A stretch of 64,000 nt of DNA, taken from the NCBI GenBank assembly GCA_934351255.1, contig CAKRJH010000001.1:1-64000 (forward strand), written 5' to 3'. Positions 50,109 through 58,306 of this stretch are shown in pieces. The stretch comes from an uncultured Lachnospiraceae bacterium (GTDB lineage: Bacteria; Bacillota; Clostridia; Lachnospirales; Lachnospiraceae). A program made the position numbers and the translations under genes. The notes under the pieces are model-generated. The model did no database searches. It was not told the origin of the DNA and worked only from the letters and a program-made list of their open reading frames with translations. How positions within the stretch are numbered: position 1 is the first letter of the stretch; each line of letters begins with the position of its first letter.

Positions 50109-51203
50109 ATGATCGCATATTCAGATTTATCATATATTCATGAGCAGATCCGTCCGCAGGTGGACCAGAAGATCAAAAAAGTACTGGATTCCAACTGGTT
50201 TATTATGGGGGAAGAACTGGAAGCGTTTGAAGAAGAATTTGCCCGTTTTTGCGGAACTCAATATTGTATTGGTGTCGGAAATGGACTGGATGCGCTGCAT
50301 CTGATTCTTGCAGCCTATGGTGTAGGTGCCGGGGATGAGGTTATTGTTCCGGCCAATACATTCATTGCAACCGCGCTGGCGGTGAGCTATTGTGGGGCGA
50401 CTCCGGTATTTGTGGATGCGGATGAACACACCAATAACATCGATATTTCTAAGATTGAGGAAAAGATCACGGACAAGACGAAAGCCATTATGGCAGTACA
50501 TCTTTATGGACATGTGGCTGATATTCCGGCGATCCGCAAGATTGCGGATGCGCATGGGATCAAGGTGATCGAGGATGCGGCGCAGGCGCACAATGGCATG
50601 ATCGGCGGACAGAAGGTAGGAAGTCTGGGCGATGCAGCTGGATTTAGTTTTTATCCGGGCAAAAATCTTGGAGCGTTTGGCGATGCCGGAGCGATCACGA
50701 CCAATGATGAGGAACTGAATCGCAAGGTGAGAGCGCTTCGCAATTACGGCTCTGAGGTGAAATATCATCACATCTACAAAGGGTTTAACTCAAGACTGGA
50801 TGAAATGCAGGCTGCGATATTGCGGATCAAACTGGAATATCTGGAAGAATGGACGCTCCGCCGACGTGAAATTGCCGAGTTCTATCTGAATCATATCAAC
50901 AATCCGAAGATTGTTCTTCCTCAGGTGCCGTCTGCACCGGAGGAACATGTCTGGCATATTTTCCCGGTATATACCGAAGACCGGGACGGACTGATCCAAT
51001 ATCTGGATGACCACGGAATGAAGGCGCTGATCCATTATCCGGTTCCGGTTCATCTGCAGGAATGTTATAAAGAGCTGGGGTATGCGCGCGGAGATTATCC
51101 GGTCGCAGAACGGCTTGCAGACCGTGAAGTTTCTTTGCCTCTCTGGGTCGGAATGTCCCGGGATGAGATGCAGCAGGTCGTGGATGCGCTGAATGCATTT
51201 TGA
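50109..51203 (+). CDS. DegT/DnrJ/EryC1 sugar aminotransferase (FdtB/QdtB-like)
   Basis: This 364-residue PLP enzyme is expected to aminate the 3-keto sugar made by the ketoisomerase, giving a dTDP-3-amino-3,6-dideoxyhexose. It shows GVGNGLDALHLILAAYGVGA, VIEDAAQAHN, the PLP lysine Lys185 in SFYPGKNLGAFGDAGA, and NSRLDEMQAAILRIKL. Pairing with the 48,660 gene supports the 3-amino assignment over other DegT roles. rmlA and rmlB, which supply the substrate, are not in this window. Confidence 0.9.
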   Translation: MIAYSDLSYIHEQIRPQVDQKIKKVLDSNWFIMGEELEAFEEEFARFCGTQYCIGVGNGLDALHLILAAYGVGAGDEVIVPANTFIATALAVSYCGATPVFVDADEHTNNIDISKIEEKITDKTKAIMAVHLYGHVADIPAIRKIADAHGIKVIEDAAQAHNGMIGGQKVGSLGDAAGFSFYPGKNLGAFGDAGAITTNDEELNRKVRALRNYGSEVKYHHIYKGFNSRLDEMQAAILRIKLEYLEEWTLRRREIAEFYLNHINNPKIVLPQVPSAPEEHVWHIFPVYTEDRDGLIQYLDDHGMKALIHYPVPVHLQECYKELGYARGDYPVAERLADREVSLPLWVGMSRDEMQQVVDALNAF

Positions 51204-51257
51204 GAGTGATCTGCGCACATGGGAAGCATCAGGCTGGCCAACACAGGAGGAAAAGGA

Positions 51258-52778
51258 ATGCAAGCGGCAAAAAAGGGTGCATTTAATGTGATATATGGAC
51301 TGCTGGGGCAGATTATAACAATATGTCTGGGAATCGTTATTCCCAGACTTGTTTTGGTTAGTTACGGTTCGGAAGTCAATGGACTGCTGAACTCTGTAAA
51401 CCAGATCTTTGTGTATTTCAGTCTGTTTGAGGCCGGGGTCGGCGTGGCATCCCTTCAGGCGCTGTACGCGCCGGTGGCGCAGGAAGACAGGGGCAGGATC
51501 AATGGCATCATTGCGGCCACACACAGATTTTACTGCAAGGCGGGCGTGTTATATGCATTGGCGGTGACGGGCCTCGCCTTTGTATATCCGTTTGTGGTGA
51601 AGACAGAGATCTCATATTGGGTGATCGTAGGCGTGATCCTGTTTGGAGGTCTGGGAAACTGCCTGAACTTTCTGTATCAGGGAAAATACAAGATCTTGAT
51701 GCAGGCGGAAGGATATACGTATATATCGACCAATATCACCACGATCATCAATGTGTTGATCAATGTTGCCAAGACCGCTGTGCTGCTCATGGGATACAAT
51801 GTCCTTGTCGTACAGATGGTTTATTTTGCGATCAATATCTGTCAGATGCTGATCTATTATGCCTATGTCAGAAAACATTATCAGTGGATCGATCTGAAGG
51901 CAGAACCTGACAACAGGGCCATTGAACAGAAGGGAGCGACCCTGATCCATCAGATTGCAGGAATGATATTCAGCAACACGGATGTACTCCTTCTGACATT
52001 GATCACGCAGAACCTGAAGATCGTCAGCATTTATACGATGTATAACACGATCGTCACGATGGTGACAACCATGATCCAGCAGGTATCTGCGGGATTTGAT
52101 TTCAGACTGGGACAGATCTACAACACGGATCGGAAGCAATATTATGTGCTGCATCATGTGTTTGAGATTATATATATGTTGTTGGTATTTTCTGCCATGA
52201 CGGTAGTGTATCTCTTTATTCTGCCGTTTATGAGATTGTATACGGCCGGAATTCAGGATATTAATTATATCAGCAAATGGTATCCGATCTGTTTTGTCAT
52301 GGTTCCGATGTTGACGTACGGCAGAACGGCGGCAAGCAATGTGATCAACTACGCGGGGCATTTCCGCAAGACCCAGTGGCGTGCGGTGGCAGAGTCCGTG
52401 ATCAATATCGTGGTTTCTGTGTTTGGCATTTATAAATGGGGGATTTACGGTGCATTGCTCGGCACGATCATCGCATCTTTGTACCGGACTAATGATATGA
52501 TATTCTATGTGTATAAGCATCTGATCCCCGGAAATCCACTGACCACCTATAAGAGATGGATTTCGTGTTTTGGCGTGTTTGCACTGGTTGTGGCATGGAT
52601 CAATCCGGATAATCCGGCATTTAGTTCTTATCCAAAGATTCTTTTCTTTGGGTGTATCTATGGGGTGGTCTTTGCTGCGATCTATACGCTGGTGCAGATG
52701 ATTCTGAATCCGGGAGAGACAAAGGTGGCCGGGGCCATCATCCGGGATTGCGTGAACAAATGGAAAGGAAGAAACTAG
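51258..52778 (+). CDS. Polysaccharide flippase (Wzx/MATE-like)
   Basis: This 506-residue protein has 12 to 14 hydrophobic segments and the polysaccharide-transport fold. It starts AAKKGAFNVIYGLLGQIITI and contains YGSEVNGLLNSVNQIFVYFS, typical of O-unit flippases. It should move the lipid-linked repeat unit across the membrane. AGGAGG precedes the ATG at 51,258; an earlier in-frame ATG at 51,219 lacks one. No separate Wzy polymerase is certain; the DUF2142 and 59,291 membrane proteins are candidates. Confidence 0.88.
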   Translation: MQAAKKGAFNVIYGLLGQIITICLGIVIPRLVLVSYGSEVNGLLNSVNQIFVYFSLFEAGVGVASLQALYAPVAQEDRGRINGIIAATHRFYCKAGVLYALAVTGLAFVYPFVVKTEISYWVIVGVILFGGLGNCLNFLYQGKYKILMQAEGYTYISTNITTIINVLINVAKTAVLLMGYNVLVVQMVYFAINICQMLIYYAYVRKHYQWIDLKAEPDNRAIEQKGATLIHQIAGMIFSNTDVLLLTLITQNLKIVSIYTMYNTIVTMVTTMIQQVSAGFDFRLGQIYNTDRKQYYVLHHVFEIIYMLLVFSAMTVVYLFILPFMRLYTAGIQDINYISKWYPICFVMVPMLTYGRTAASNVINYAGHFRKTQWRAVAESVINIVVSVFGIYKWGIYGALLGTIIASLYRTNDMIFYVYKHLIPGNPLTTYKRWISCFGVFALVVAWINPDNPAFSSYPKILFFGCIYGVVFAAIYTLVQMILNPGETKVAGAIIRDCVNKWKGRN

Positions 52779-52779
52779 C

Positions 52780-53766
52780 ATGAAGATAGAAAAGCTGGCG
52801 GTGAACTGCCTGAATCTGGCAGGAGATCATACGTATCAGATCCTGAGAGAGAATCTTTTGCGGCATAACAGAAAGTGGCTGGTGGGACGGTCGGATCTGT
52901 ACCGTTTTGCCAAAGGAAAACTGGAGGGCAATCTCAAACAGGCGCAAAAAGTTGTAGAAATCAGGAAAGGTCTGTACGACTATGAATATTTTAATATCTG
53001 CTTTCTGAACAATGTGCTGGCATTGCTGCTCACCTATCTGGCGGATGGTGTCGTGCCGTATATTAACATCTGCAATGCAAAGGGTGAAAATATCTGGGAA
53101 CAGTTTTTTGAACAGCCGTACTCAGAGAAGATAAAGGATATGACCGAGGGTGAAGTGCTGGAAGAAAAGAATCTGGAGGCGTTTCCTTCTTTTGATGAAG
53201 TATTTTCTGACCGGAGTGTCTGGCTGTGGGGAAGTCTTTACAACCGCTTTGTGGTCTTCAACAAGAAGACACAAGATTATATGCGCCAGGAGCAGCAGGA
53301 CATCTTGAAAGAGGGACGGAAGATTCTTGGCGTCTGCTGCAGAGGTACGGATTATACCCGGTTAAAACCCAAGGGTCATCCGGTCCAGCCGGAGGTGGAA
53401 GATGTGATCGCCAAGGCAAAGGACATGATGGATGCATGCGGGTATGAATATATCTATCTGGCTACGGAAGATGGCAAGATAGACCGGATGTTCCGGGAAC
53501 ATTTTCCAGGGAAAATCCTGATCAACAGGAGAATGTATTATGATGAGATCTTCGAGGATCATGACCTGACCTGGATCAAGGATGTTCATTTTGACCGGGA
53601 TAATGACGATTATTGGAAAGGGGCAGAGTATTTGTCCTCTCTTATGATTCTGTCAAAATGTAATGCTCTTTTGGCCGGAAACTGTGGAGGAAGCCAGATG
53701 GCGGTATTCCAGAATCATGGAAAGTATGAACAGGTATTTATCTATGATCTGGGGTTATATGAGTAA
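52780..53766 (+). CDS. Fucosyltransferase-superfamily-like protein
   Basis: This 328-residue soluble protein contains ILGVCCRGTDYTRLKPKGHP, which resembles the GDP-binding motif of the GT11/GT23/O-FucT fold (H/R-x-R-x-x-D). It also has YLATEDGKIDRMF and a C-terminal LAGNCGGSQMAVF. These points suggest a fucosyl- or related transferase, but it is distant from named families and the donor is unproven. It starts one base after the flippase stop and is followed by an acyltransferase. Confidence 0.7.
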   Translation: MKIEKLAVNCLNLAGDHTYQILRENLLRHNRKWLVGRSDLYRFAKGKLEGNLKQAQKVVEIRKGLYDYEYFNICFLNNVLALLLTYLADGVVPYINICNAKGENIWEQFFEQPYSEKIKDMTEGEVLEEKNLEAFPSFDEVFSDRSVWLWGSLYNRFVVFNKKTQDYMRQEQQDILKEGRKILGVCCRGTDYTRLKPKGHPVQPEVEDVIAKAKDMMDACGYEYIYLATEDGKIDRMFREHFPGKILINRRMYYDEIFEDHDLTWIKDVHFDRDNDDYWKGAEYLSSLMILSKCNALLAGNCGGSQMAVFQNHGKYEQVFIYDLGLYE

Positions 53767-53796
53767 GGCCGAAAGATGAGGGCAACGGAGGAGACG

Positions 53797-54846
53797 ATGA
53801 AAGAATTGAAACGACAGTCAAATATAGAATTTTTGAGAGCGCTACTGATGTTTATGGTGATCGTGCTGCACTACAACAATGCAGAAATGGGAGGCGGATT
53901 TGCCGCGGCATCCGGAACCTCGCTGATGCTCTTAAAGTGGATGGAGACACTTTGCATCTGTGCAGTAAACTGTTTTGTACTGATCTCGGCATATTTTATG
54001 AGCTCCAATCCCAAACGCACATGGATCAAACCGGTTCACCTTCTGGCTATGGTCAGTGGCTACAATCTGTTGAGCTATCTCCTGCAGATGTTTGTCACAC
54101 GGACGGCAGGATTTGATATCAGGACATTGCTCATGACCTTGGTTCCTGCAAACTGGTTTGTCGTTCTGTTCTGTGTATTATATGGTATCTCACCATATAT
54201 CAATGTATTGTTTGAACATTTGGACAAAAAGCAGCTGCAACGTTGTATCGTTTTGTGCCTGATCTTATTTTCTGTATATCCTACCGTTCTGGAAATCGGT
54301 GCGGCACGGCTGACGGGATCGGCAGAGTGGTTGGGGCTTGGAACCGTGACCATGTCAAGCAGCATGGGAGGATATACGATCGTAAATTTTGTCCTGATGT
54401 ATCTCATCGGGGGATATCTGAGAAAATACCCTGTGAAGTTAGGAAAACTTCCCTGCCTGGGAGTGTTCCTGGCTGCCTCTGTGATCGATTACGGGATCAG
54501 TTTTTTCAGTTCCAATTATACGTCTTATGCGAATCCGCTCGTGATCGTACAGGCGGTTGCGCTGTTTTGGGCGGTGAAACAGTGGAAACTGAAACCTAAC
54601 AGGTTCATCAATGGGGTGGCAAAATCGTCATTTGGAATCTATCTGCTGCACACCAGCTCTTTTATGCTCCGTGATGTGTGGGGAAGATTTCATATTACGG
54701 AGTATGTGCAGAAAACGCCGGGAATCGTATTGTGCCATCTGCTGGCGGCCTGTGTAAGCATGTATCTTCTGTGCCTTGTGATTGATTTTGTATGTAGAAA
54801 TATTGTATCGCCACTTGTGAATAAGATCGAAAAAGTCCTGCTGTAA
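53797..54846 (+). CDS. Acyltransferase family 3 membrane protein (polysaccharide O-acyltransferase)
   Basis: This 349-residue protein has about ten transmembrane segments. It begins RQSNIEFLRALLMFMVIVLH, with the conserved Arg and His of the acyltransferase-3 family, and AVNCFVLISAYFM follows. It probably O-acetylates a sugar of the surface polysaccharide. GGAGGAG precedes the ATG at 53,797. It is the last gene of the main plus-strand run, and its stop lies inside the terminator stem. Confidence 0.87.
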   Translation: MKELKRQSNIEFLRALLMFMVIVLHYNNAEMGGGFAAASGTSLMLLKWMETLCICAVNCFVLISAYFMSSNPKRTWIKPVHLLAMVSGYNLLSYLLQMFVTRTAGFDIRTLLMTLVPANWFVVLFCVLYGISPYINVLFEHLDKKQLQRCIVLCLILFSVYPTVLEIGAARLTGSAEWLGLGTVTMSSSMGGYTIVNFVLMYLIGGYLRKYPVKLGKLPCLGVFLAASVIDYGISFFSSNYTSYANPLVIVQAVALFWAVKQWKLKPNRFINGVAKSSFGIYLLHTSSFMLRDVWGRFHITEYVQKTPGIVLCHLLAACVSMYLLCLVIDFVCRNIVSPLVNKIEKVLL

Positions 54847-54861
54847 TGTAGCAGGACTTTG
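54832..54861. terminator. Terminator of the main polysaccharide operon
   Basis: AAAGTCCTGCT (54,832-54,842) pairs perfectly with AGCAGGACTTT (54,850-54,860) around a seven-base loop. T tracts flank both sides. A second, degenerate stem (GGGTAAAA / TTTTTCCC, 54,882-54,903) follows, a decayed relative of the repeat at 23,584 and 42,416. Confidence 0.75.
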
Positions 54862-54907
54862 TTCATAATGGGTGATGTGACGGGTAAAACGCCGGTTTTT
54901 CCCTTTG

Positions 54908-55870
54908 TTATCGGGTCAGGGTCAGAATATCGGACTCGGTTATTTTGGATGGGACATGTACTTTCTGACGCTGTTGTTTTTGGGCGCGCAGTTCAAAGAT
55001 GACCATGTCCGGAGTGACAATGGATTTGTAAAGAAGTTTTATCCATTCACAGGAGAGGACTTCGAGGCGTTTTTTGCGTTTGCGCTTGCGGATATAGCCG
55101 GCAAACCGGTCCGGTGCATGTTCCGCCCGATAGGAATCAAACAGTTTCCAGTAATTCCGGTTGTCCAGAAGAAGTTTCTGGCGGAAGGAGTTGTTGGAAC
55201 TGGTGGAGATGCCGTCTCCGACTTCGTACCACACTCCGTATTCATCCATGTAATGGAGATATTCGCCGTCGATACAAGCCAGGCCGCTTGCCCAGTCCTC
55301 GCAGTAAACTACCGATCCCCGCAGAAGGGAAATGTATTTGCGATAGTAGGCTGTGGTGGCAAATATGGCGGCACCGCTGACCCAGTCTTCACAGAGCATA
55401 AGGTTTTTGCAGATCTGTTCGGTATTGTGGGTGCGGTAAGCCTGAATGTCGCGGGGAGAGAAATGCTCGGCTGCTTCATAGGATTGTCCGTTGAAGCGAT
55501 AACCGCGCATGGCCGTAAAACAGCTGCTGCAGTGTTCTTTTTGCAAAAAGGCGGCGACACCGGAAAGGGTATGCGAGTGATACAGCATATCGCCGGCACC
55601 GATCAATTTGGCATACGTTCCGTGTGCGTGTTCCAGGCCGTTCAGAATATTGCAGACCGTGCCCTGATTTGTCTCACTGCCACAAAGCTGAAACGGAACA
55701 TTGCTCTGTGAGAGATAGTCTTCTATTTCAGGAAAATGATTGTTTCTGGAGGCATCGTCACAAAGAATGATTTCCAGGGAAACATCCTTTTGGGACAATA
55801 TGGAATCCAGAGTTCTTTTGATTTTCTCCAATTCGCTGTTGTAAGTTAATACTAAAATGCTAAAGTCCAT
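54908..55870 (-). CDS. Glycosyltransferase family 2 with atypical metal motif
   Basis: This 320-residue GT2-fold protein begins FSILVLTYNSELEKIKRTLD and has ILCDDASRN. Where the DxD motif should be it reads AKLIGAGDMLYHSHTLSG, so only one acid remains. CEDWVSGAAIF and CEDWASGLACI are two similar segments about 45 residues apart. It may use a different metal site or have altered function. It is on the minus strand and follows the GT2 gene at 55,889 by 18 bases, probably in one transcript. Confidence 0.82.
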   Translation of the reverse strand: MDFSILVLTYNSELEKIKRTLDSILSQKDVSLEIILCDDASRNNHFPEIEDYLSQSNVPFQLCGSETNQGTVCNILNGLEHAHGTYAKLIGAGDMLYHSHTLSGVAAFLQKEHCSSCFTAMRGYRFNGQSYEAAEHFSPRDIQAYRTHNTEQICKNLMLCEDWVSGAAIFATTAYYRKYISLLRGSVVYCEDWASGLACIDGEYLHYMDEYGVWYEVGDGISTSSNNSFRQKLLLDNRNYWKLFDSYRAEHAPDRFAGYIRKRKRKKRLEVLSCEWIKLLYKSIVTPDMVIFELRAQKQQRQKVHVPSKITESDILTLTR

Positions 55871-55888
55871 GGGAAACCTCCATAATTG

Positions 55889-56827
55889 TTATAATCGTCC
55901 CAGAAAGAACAGAAGGCGAAGGGCAATTTCTCCGGGAAGTCTGCTTCTCAGGCGTTTCGGGAAAAAGACTTTTTTAAGCCAGATGAGTGGTGATCTGGAA
56001 TCCGTTACAAACAGGGATAACAGCTTTTTCTGGTCATCATTAAGAGAAGTCTGGAAGGTATCATAGAAATAGCGAAGATCAGTTTTTTGCTGTGAGACAG
56101 CCTCGCCAAACAACTCATTGCGCAAAAAGTATAACAGAAGATGGCGGTTGTCGGAATCTCCGGCTGTCACTGCATCTTCGTGGCGGATGTGTGCCGCAGT
56201 GCTCCTTGGGTCGTAAACTGTACGGCCAAAACAGACAGCACCGCGGATCAGCCAACCGTCGTGCAGCTCCCGGCTCGGAGTGGTTTGAATTACCATTTTC
56301 TGTCGCAGTGCTTCGTTAAATAAGATGGTAAAGCCGGAGGCCGGAGCGTGGTAAATGACGTGTTCCAGAGGAAGATTGTCCGGCTGAGGCGGAAAATGCC
56401 GTATGATATCTCCATCCTCACTTATGTAGTCGCAGCTGCTACAGTAGAGCAGCGGAGTGGAATCCGGGCAGTTCTGACGTTCCAGCATGTTGACTGCCCA
56501 CTCGATCTTCTGAGGATACCAGTAGTCGTCCTGGTCACACAGGGAATAGTAGTCGGCCGGGGCACACCGGCGGATGATCTCGTAAAAACTTCCGGGACAT
56601 TTCAGATTTTGGCCGTCCTGTTCCAGAAGAATGATTTCTTTTTTGCTTGTATTTTGCTGAATATACTGCTGGATGAATGCAACGCTGTGATCGGAGGAAC
56701 CGTCATCACGAATATATATGGTGATATTGTCATAGGTCTGCGCAAGCAGACTGTCTAACTGCTTTTTCAGATGTTTTTCGCCGTTGTAGACCGCCAGAAT
56801 GATATTGACATGGGCATTTTGTGTCAT
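55889..56827 (-). CDS. Glycosyltransferase family 2 (rhamnosyltransferase-like)
   Basis: This 312-residue GT-A enzyme has VNIILAVYNGEKHLKKQLDS, IRDDGSSDHSVAF, and the motif SLCDQDDYWYPQKIEWAV. This CDQDDYW form is typical of RgpB/WbbL-type rhamnosyltransferases, so a deoxysugar donor is plausible. HDGWLIRG and a basic C-terminal tail (KKVFFPKRLRSRLPG) follow. AGGAG precedes the start at 56,827; the open frame extends upstream without a ribosome site. It is the first gene of a minus-strand pair inside the locus. Confidence 0.85.
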   Translation of the reverse strand: MTQNAHVNIILAVYNGEKHLKKQLDSLLAQTYDNITIYIRDDGSSDHSVAFIQQYIQQNTSKKEIILLEQDGQNLKCPGSFYEIIRRCAPADYYSLCDQDDYWYPQKIEWAVNMLERQNCPDSTPLLYCSSCDYISEDGDIIRHFPPQPDNLPLEHVIYHAPASGFTILFNEALRQKMVIQTTPSRELHDGWLIRGAVCFGRTVYDPRSTAAHIRHEDAVTAGDSDNRHLLLYFLRNELFGEAVSQQKTDLRYFYDTFQTSLNDDQKKLLSLFVTDSRSPLIWLKKVFFPKRLRSRLPGEIALRLLFFLGRL

Positions 56828-56975
56828 GATAGGAACTCCTCCTGCTTTTTTCTGAGGCATATTATAACATATCTGAGAAATAAATAGAACGAAAATGGAG
56901 AATGCTATGTTCAAAAGAGAAAATATGATATACTTTTGCCGATGAGTTGATAAAGCGAAAAAGAGGTAGGGAACT

Positions 56976-57494
56976 ATGATATTGCGAAAATTACAGGAAA
57001 AGGATGCGGTGCGGATGCTGGAATGGATGCATGATCCGCAGACCGTGCAGCATTTGCAGAAGGATTTTGCGCATATGACACTGGATGACTGCATGAGATT
57101 TGTTGTGGCAGCACAGGATACCAGTCAGAGCATGCATATGTCAGTGTGTGATGATCAGGATGTCTATCAGGGGACGATCAGCCTGAAGAATATCGATCCG
57201 GAGAACCGGAATGCGGAATATGCAGTTTCTATGCATGGTGATGCACAGGGAAAGGGATTTGCTGCATTTGGAACCCGGGAGATCCTGAAGATTGCGTTTG
57301 AAACATTGAACCTGGAGAAGGTTTATCTGAACGTGCTGGAAGACAATCCGAGAGCGATCCGTTTTTATGAAAAAATGAATTTTCACCGGGAGGGAGTTTT
57401 TGTAAAACATATTTACCAGGATGGAAGATATAAAGATCTGCTCTGGTACTGTATGTTTCGCACAGAGTATTTGAACGGACTGACAGGGAGATGA
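56976..57494 (+). CDS. GNAT family N-acetyltransferase (RimJ/RimL- or PseH-like)
   Basis: This 172-residue GNAT protein has the acetyl-CoA site AVSMHGDAQGKGFAAFGTRE and NVLEDNPRAIRFYEKMNFHR, then EGVFVKHIYQDGRYKDLL. This pattern is shared by RimL-type enzymes and by amino-sugar acetyltransferases such as PseH. In this setting it could N-acetylate the 3-amino-3,6-dideoxyhexose made by the FdtA/FdtB-like pair; this is inference. GAGGTAGGG precedes the ATG. trpF follows seven bases later. Confidence 0.85.
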   Translation: MILRKLQEKDAVRMLEWMHDPQTVQHLQKDFAHMTLDDCMRFVVAAQDTSQSMHMSVCDDQDVYQGTISLKNIDPENRNAEYAVSMHGDAQGKGFAAFGTREILKIAFETLNLEKVYLNVLEDNPRAIRFYEKMNFHREGVFVKHIYQDGRYKDLLWYCMFRTEYLNGLTGR

Positions 57495-57501
57495 GAAAAG
57501 A

Positions 57502-58137
57502 ATGGAGACAAAAGTAAAGATATGTGGGATCACCCAGTGCTCGGAGGTGCAGTATCTGAACAAGGTCCACCCGGATTATATGGGGATAGTGCTGTATTTC
57601 CCGAAAAGCAAGAGAAATATTTCGTTGGAGCAGGCAGCCGCACTCTGTGAACTGACAGAGGAAACGGTAAAGAAGGTGGCTGTGACAGTATCTCCGGATT
57701 CGGAACAGGTTCGTGCCATTGGAAAAGCAGGATTTGATTACCTGCAGGTGCATGGAGAATTGACGGAGGATATTTTGCAACAGAGTCCGATACCGGTAAT
57801 ACGCGCCTTTCAGGGGGTGGATGCCGGAGAAATCCGGCGGCTTTGTGCCAGACCGGAGATATACGGCTTTTTGTTTGATGCAGCGCAGCCCGGTTCCGGC
57901 AAGGTGTTTGACTGGAATACACTTCGCGAGATCCGGAAGGATGCCGGGGATAAAAAGGTATTTCTGGCGGGCGGCCTGACACCGGAGAATGTGGGGGAAG
58001 CGATCCGCGTAGTCAGACCGGATGTGGTGGATGTCAGCTCCGGCGTGGAGAATGCATCAGGCCAGGGAAAGGATGTTGAAAAGATCAGAGAGTTTATAGA
58101 ACATGCGGGTCATGCGTTATCGTTAAAAAGAGTATAG
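57502..58137 (+). CDS. trpF: Phosphoribosylanthranilate isomerase
   Basis: TrpF catalyses the Amadori rearrangement of phosphoribosylanthranilate in tryptophan synthesis. The 211-residue barrel starts KVKICGITQCSEVQYLNKVH with the catalytic Cys of KICGI. It has GFDYLQVHGE, LAGGLTPENVGEAI and DVVDVSSGVE, all diagnostic. No other trp gene is nearby, and the gene sits between a GNAT and a glycosyltransferase ghost in the polysaccharide locus, apparently co-transcribed with them. It is intact and looks functional. Confidence 0.93.
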   Translation: METKVKICGITQCSEVQYLNKVHPDYMGIVLYFPKSKRNISLEQAAALCELTEETVKKVAVTVSPDSEQVRAIGKAGFDYLQVHGELTEDILQQSPIPVIRAFQGVDAGEIRRLCARPEIYGFLFDAAQPGSGKVFDWNTLREIRKDAGDKKVFLAGGLTPENVGEAIRVVRPDVVDVSSGVENASGQGKDVEKIREFIEHAGHALSLKRV

Positions 58138-58147
58138 GAGATGGAAT

Positions 58148-58306
58148 ATGAGACCACATGGGGGACAGACCTTCATTAATTTTATTATGTACCGTAAGTT
58201 CTGGACGGCCGGCATTGCAAAGAGTATTAATGTTTTATATAATACACCAGAGAAGTCAAATTTGTTGGAAAGGGTCATAAAGGAGGACACGAGATGCCAA
58301 AAGTAA
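58148..58306 (+). pseudogene. Ghost of a glycosyltransferase C-terminus
   Basis: A 52-codon open frame (MRPHGGQTFINF, then IMYRKFWTAGIAKSINVLYN) corresponds to the last residues of the GT2 at 44,495 (IMYRKFWPAGIAKRINGLYN). Over 58,184-58,270 against 45,224-45,310, 77 of 87 bases are identical. It has a ribosome site (AGGAG) and could be translated, but it carries no catalytic domain. It overlaps the start of the next GT2 gene by 13 bases. Confidence 0.75.

Noticed and set aside
51612..52781. 389-codon minus-strand frame inside the flippase gene
   Set aside because: Antisense shadow; the plus strand encodes a clear Wzx-type protein with start signals.
54905..55711. 268-codon plus-strand frame opposite the GT2 at 54,908
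   Set aside because: The minus-strand frame has the GT2 motifs; the plus frame shows none and starts at the minus-strand stop region.
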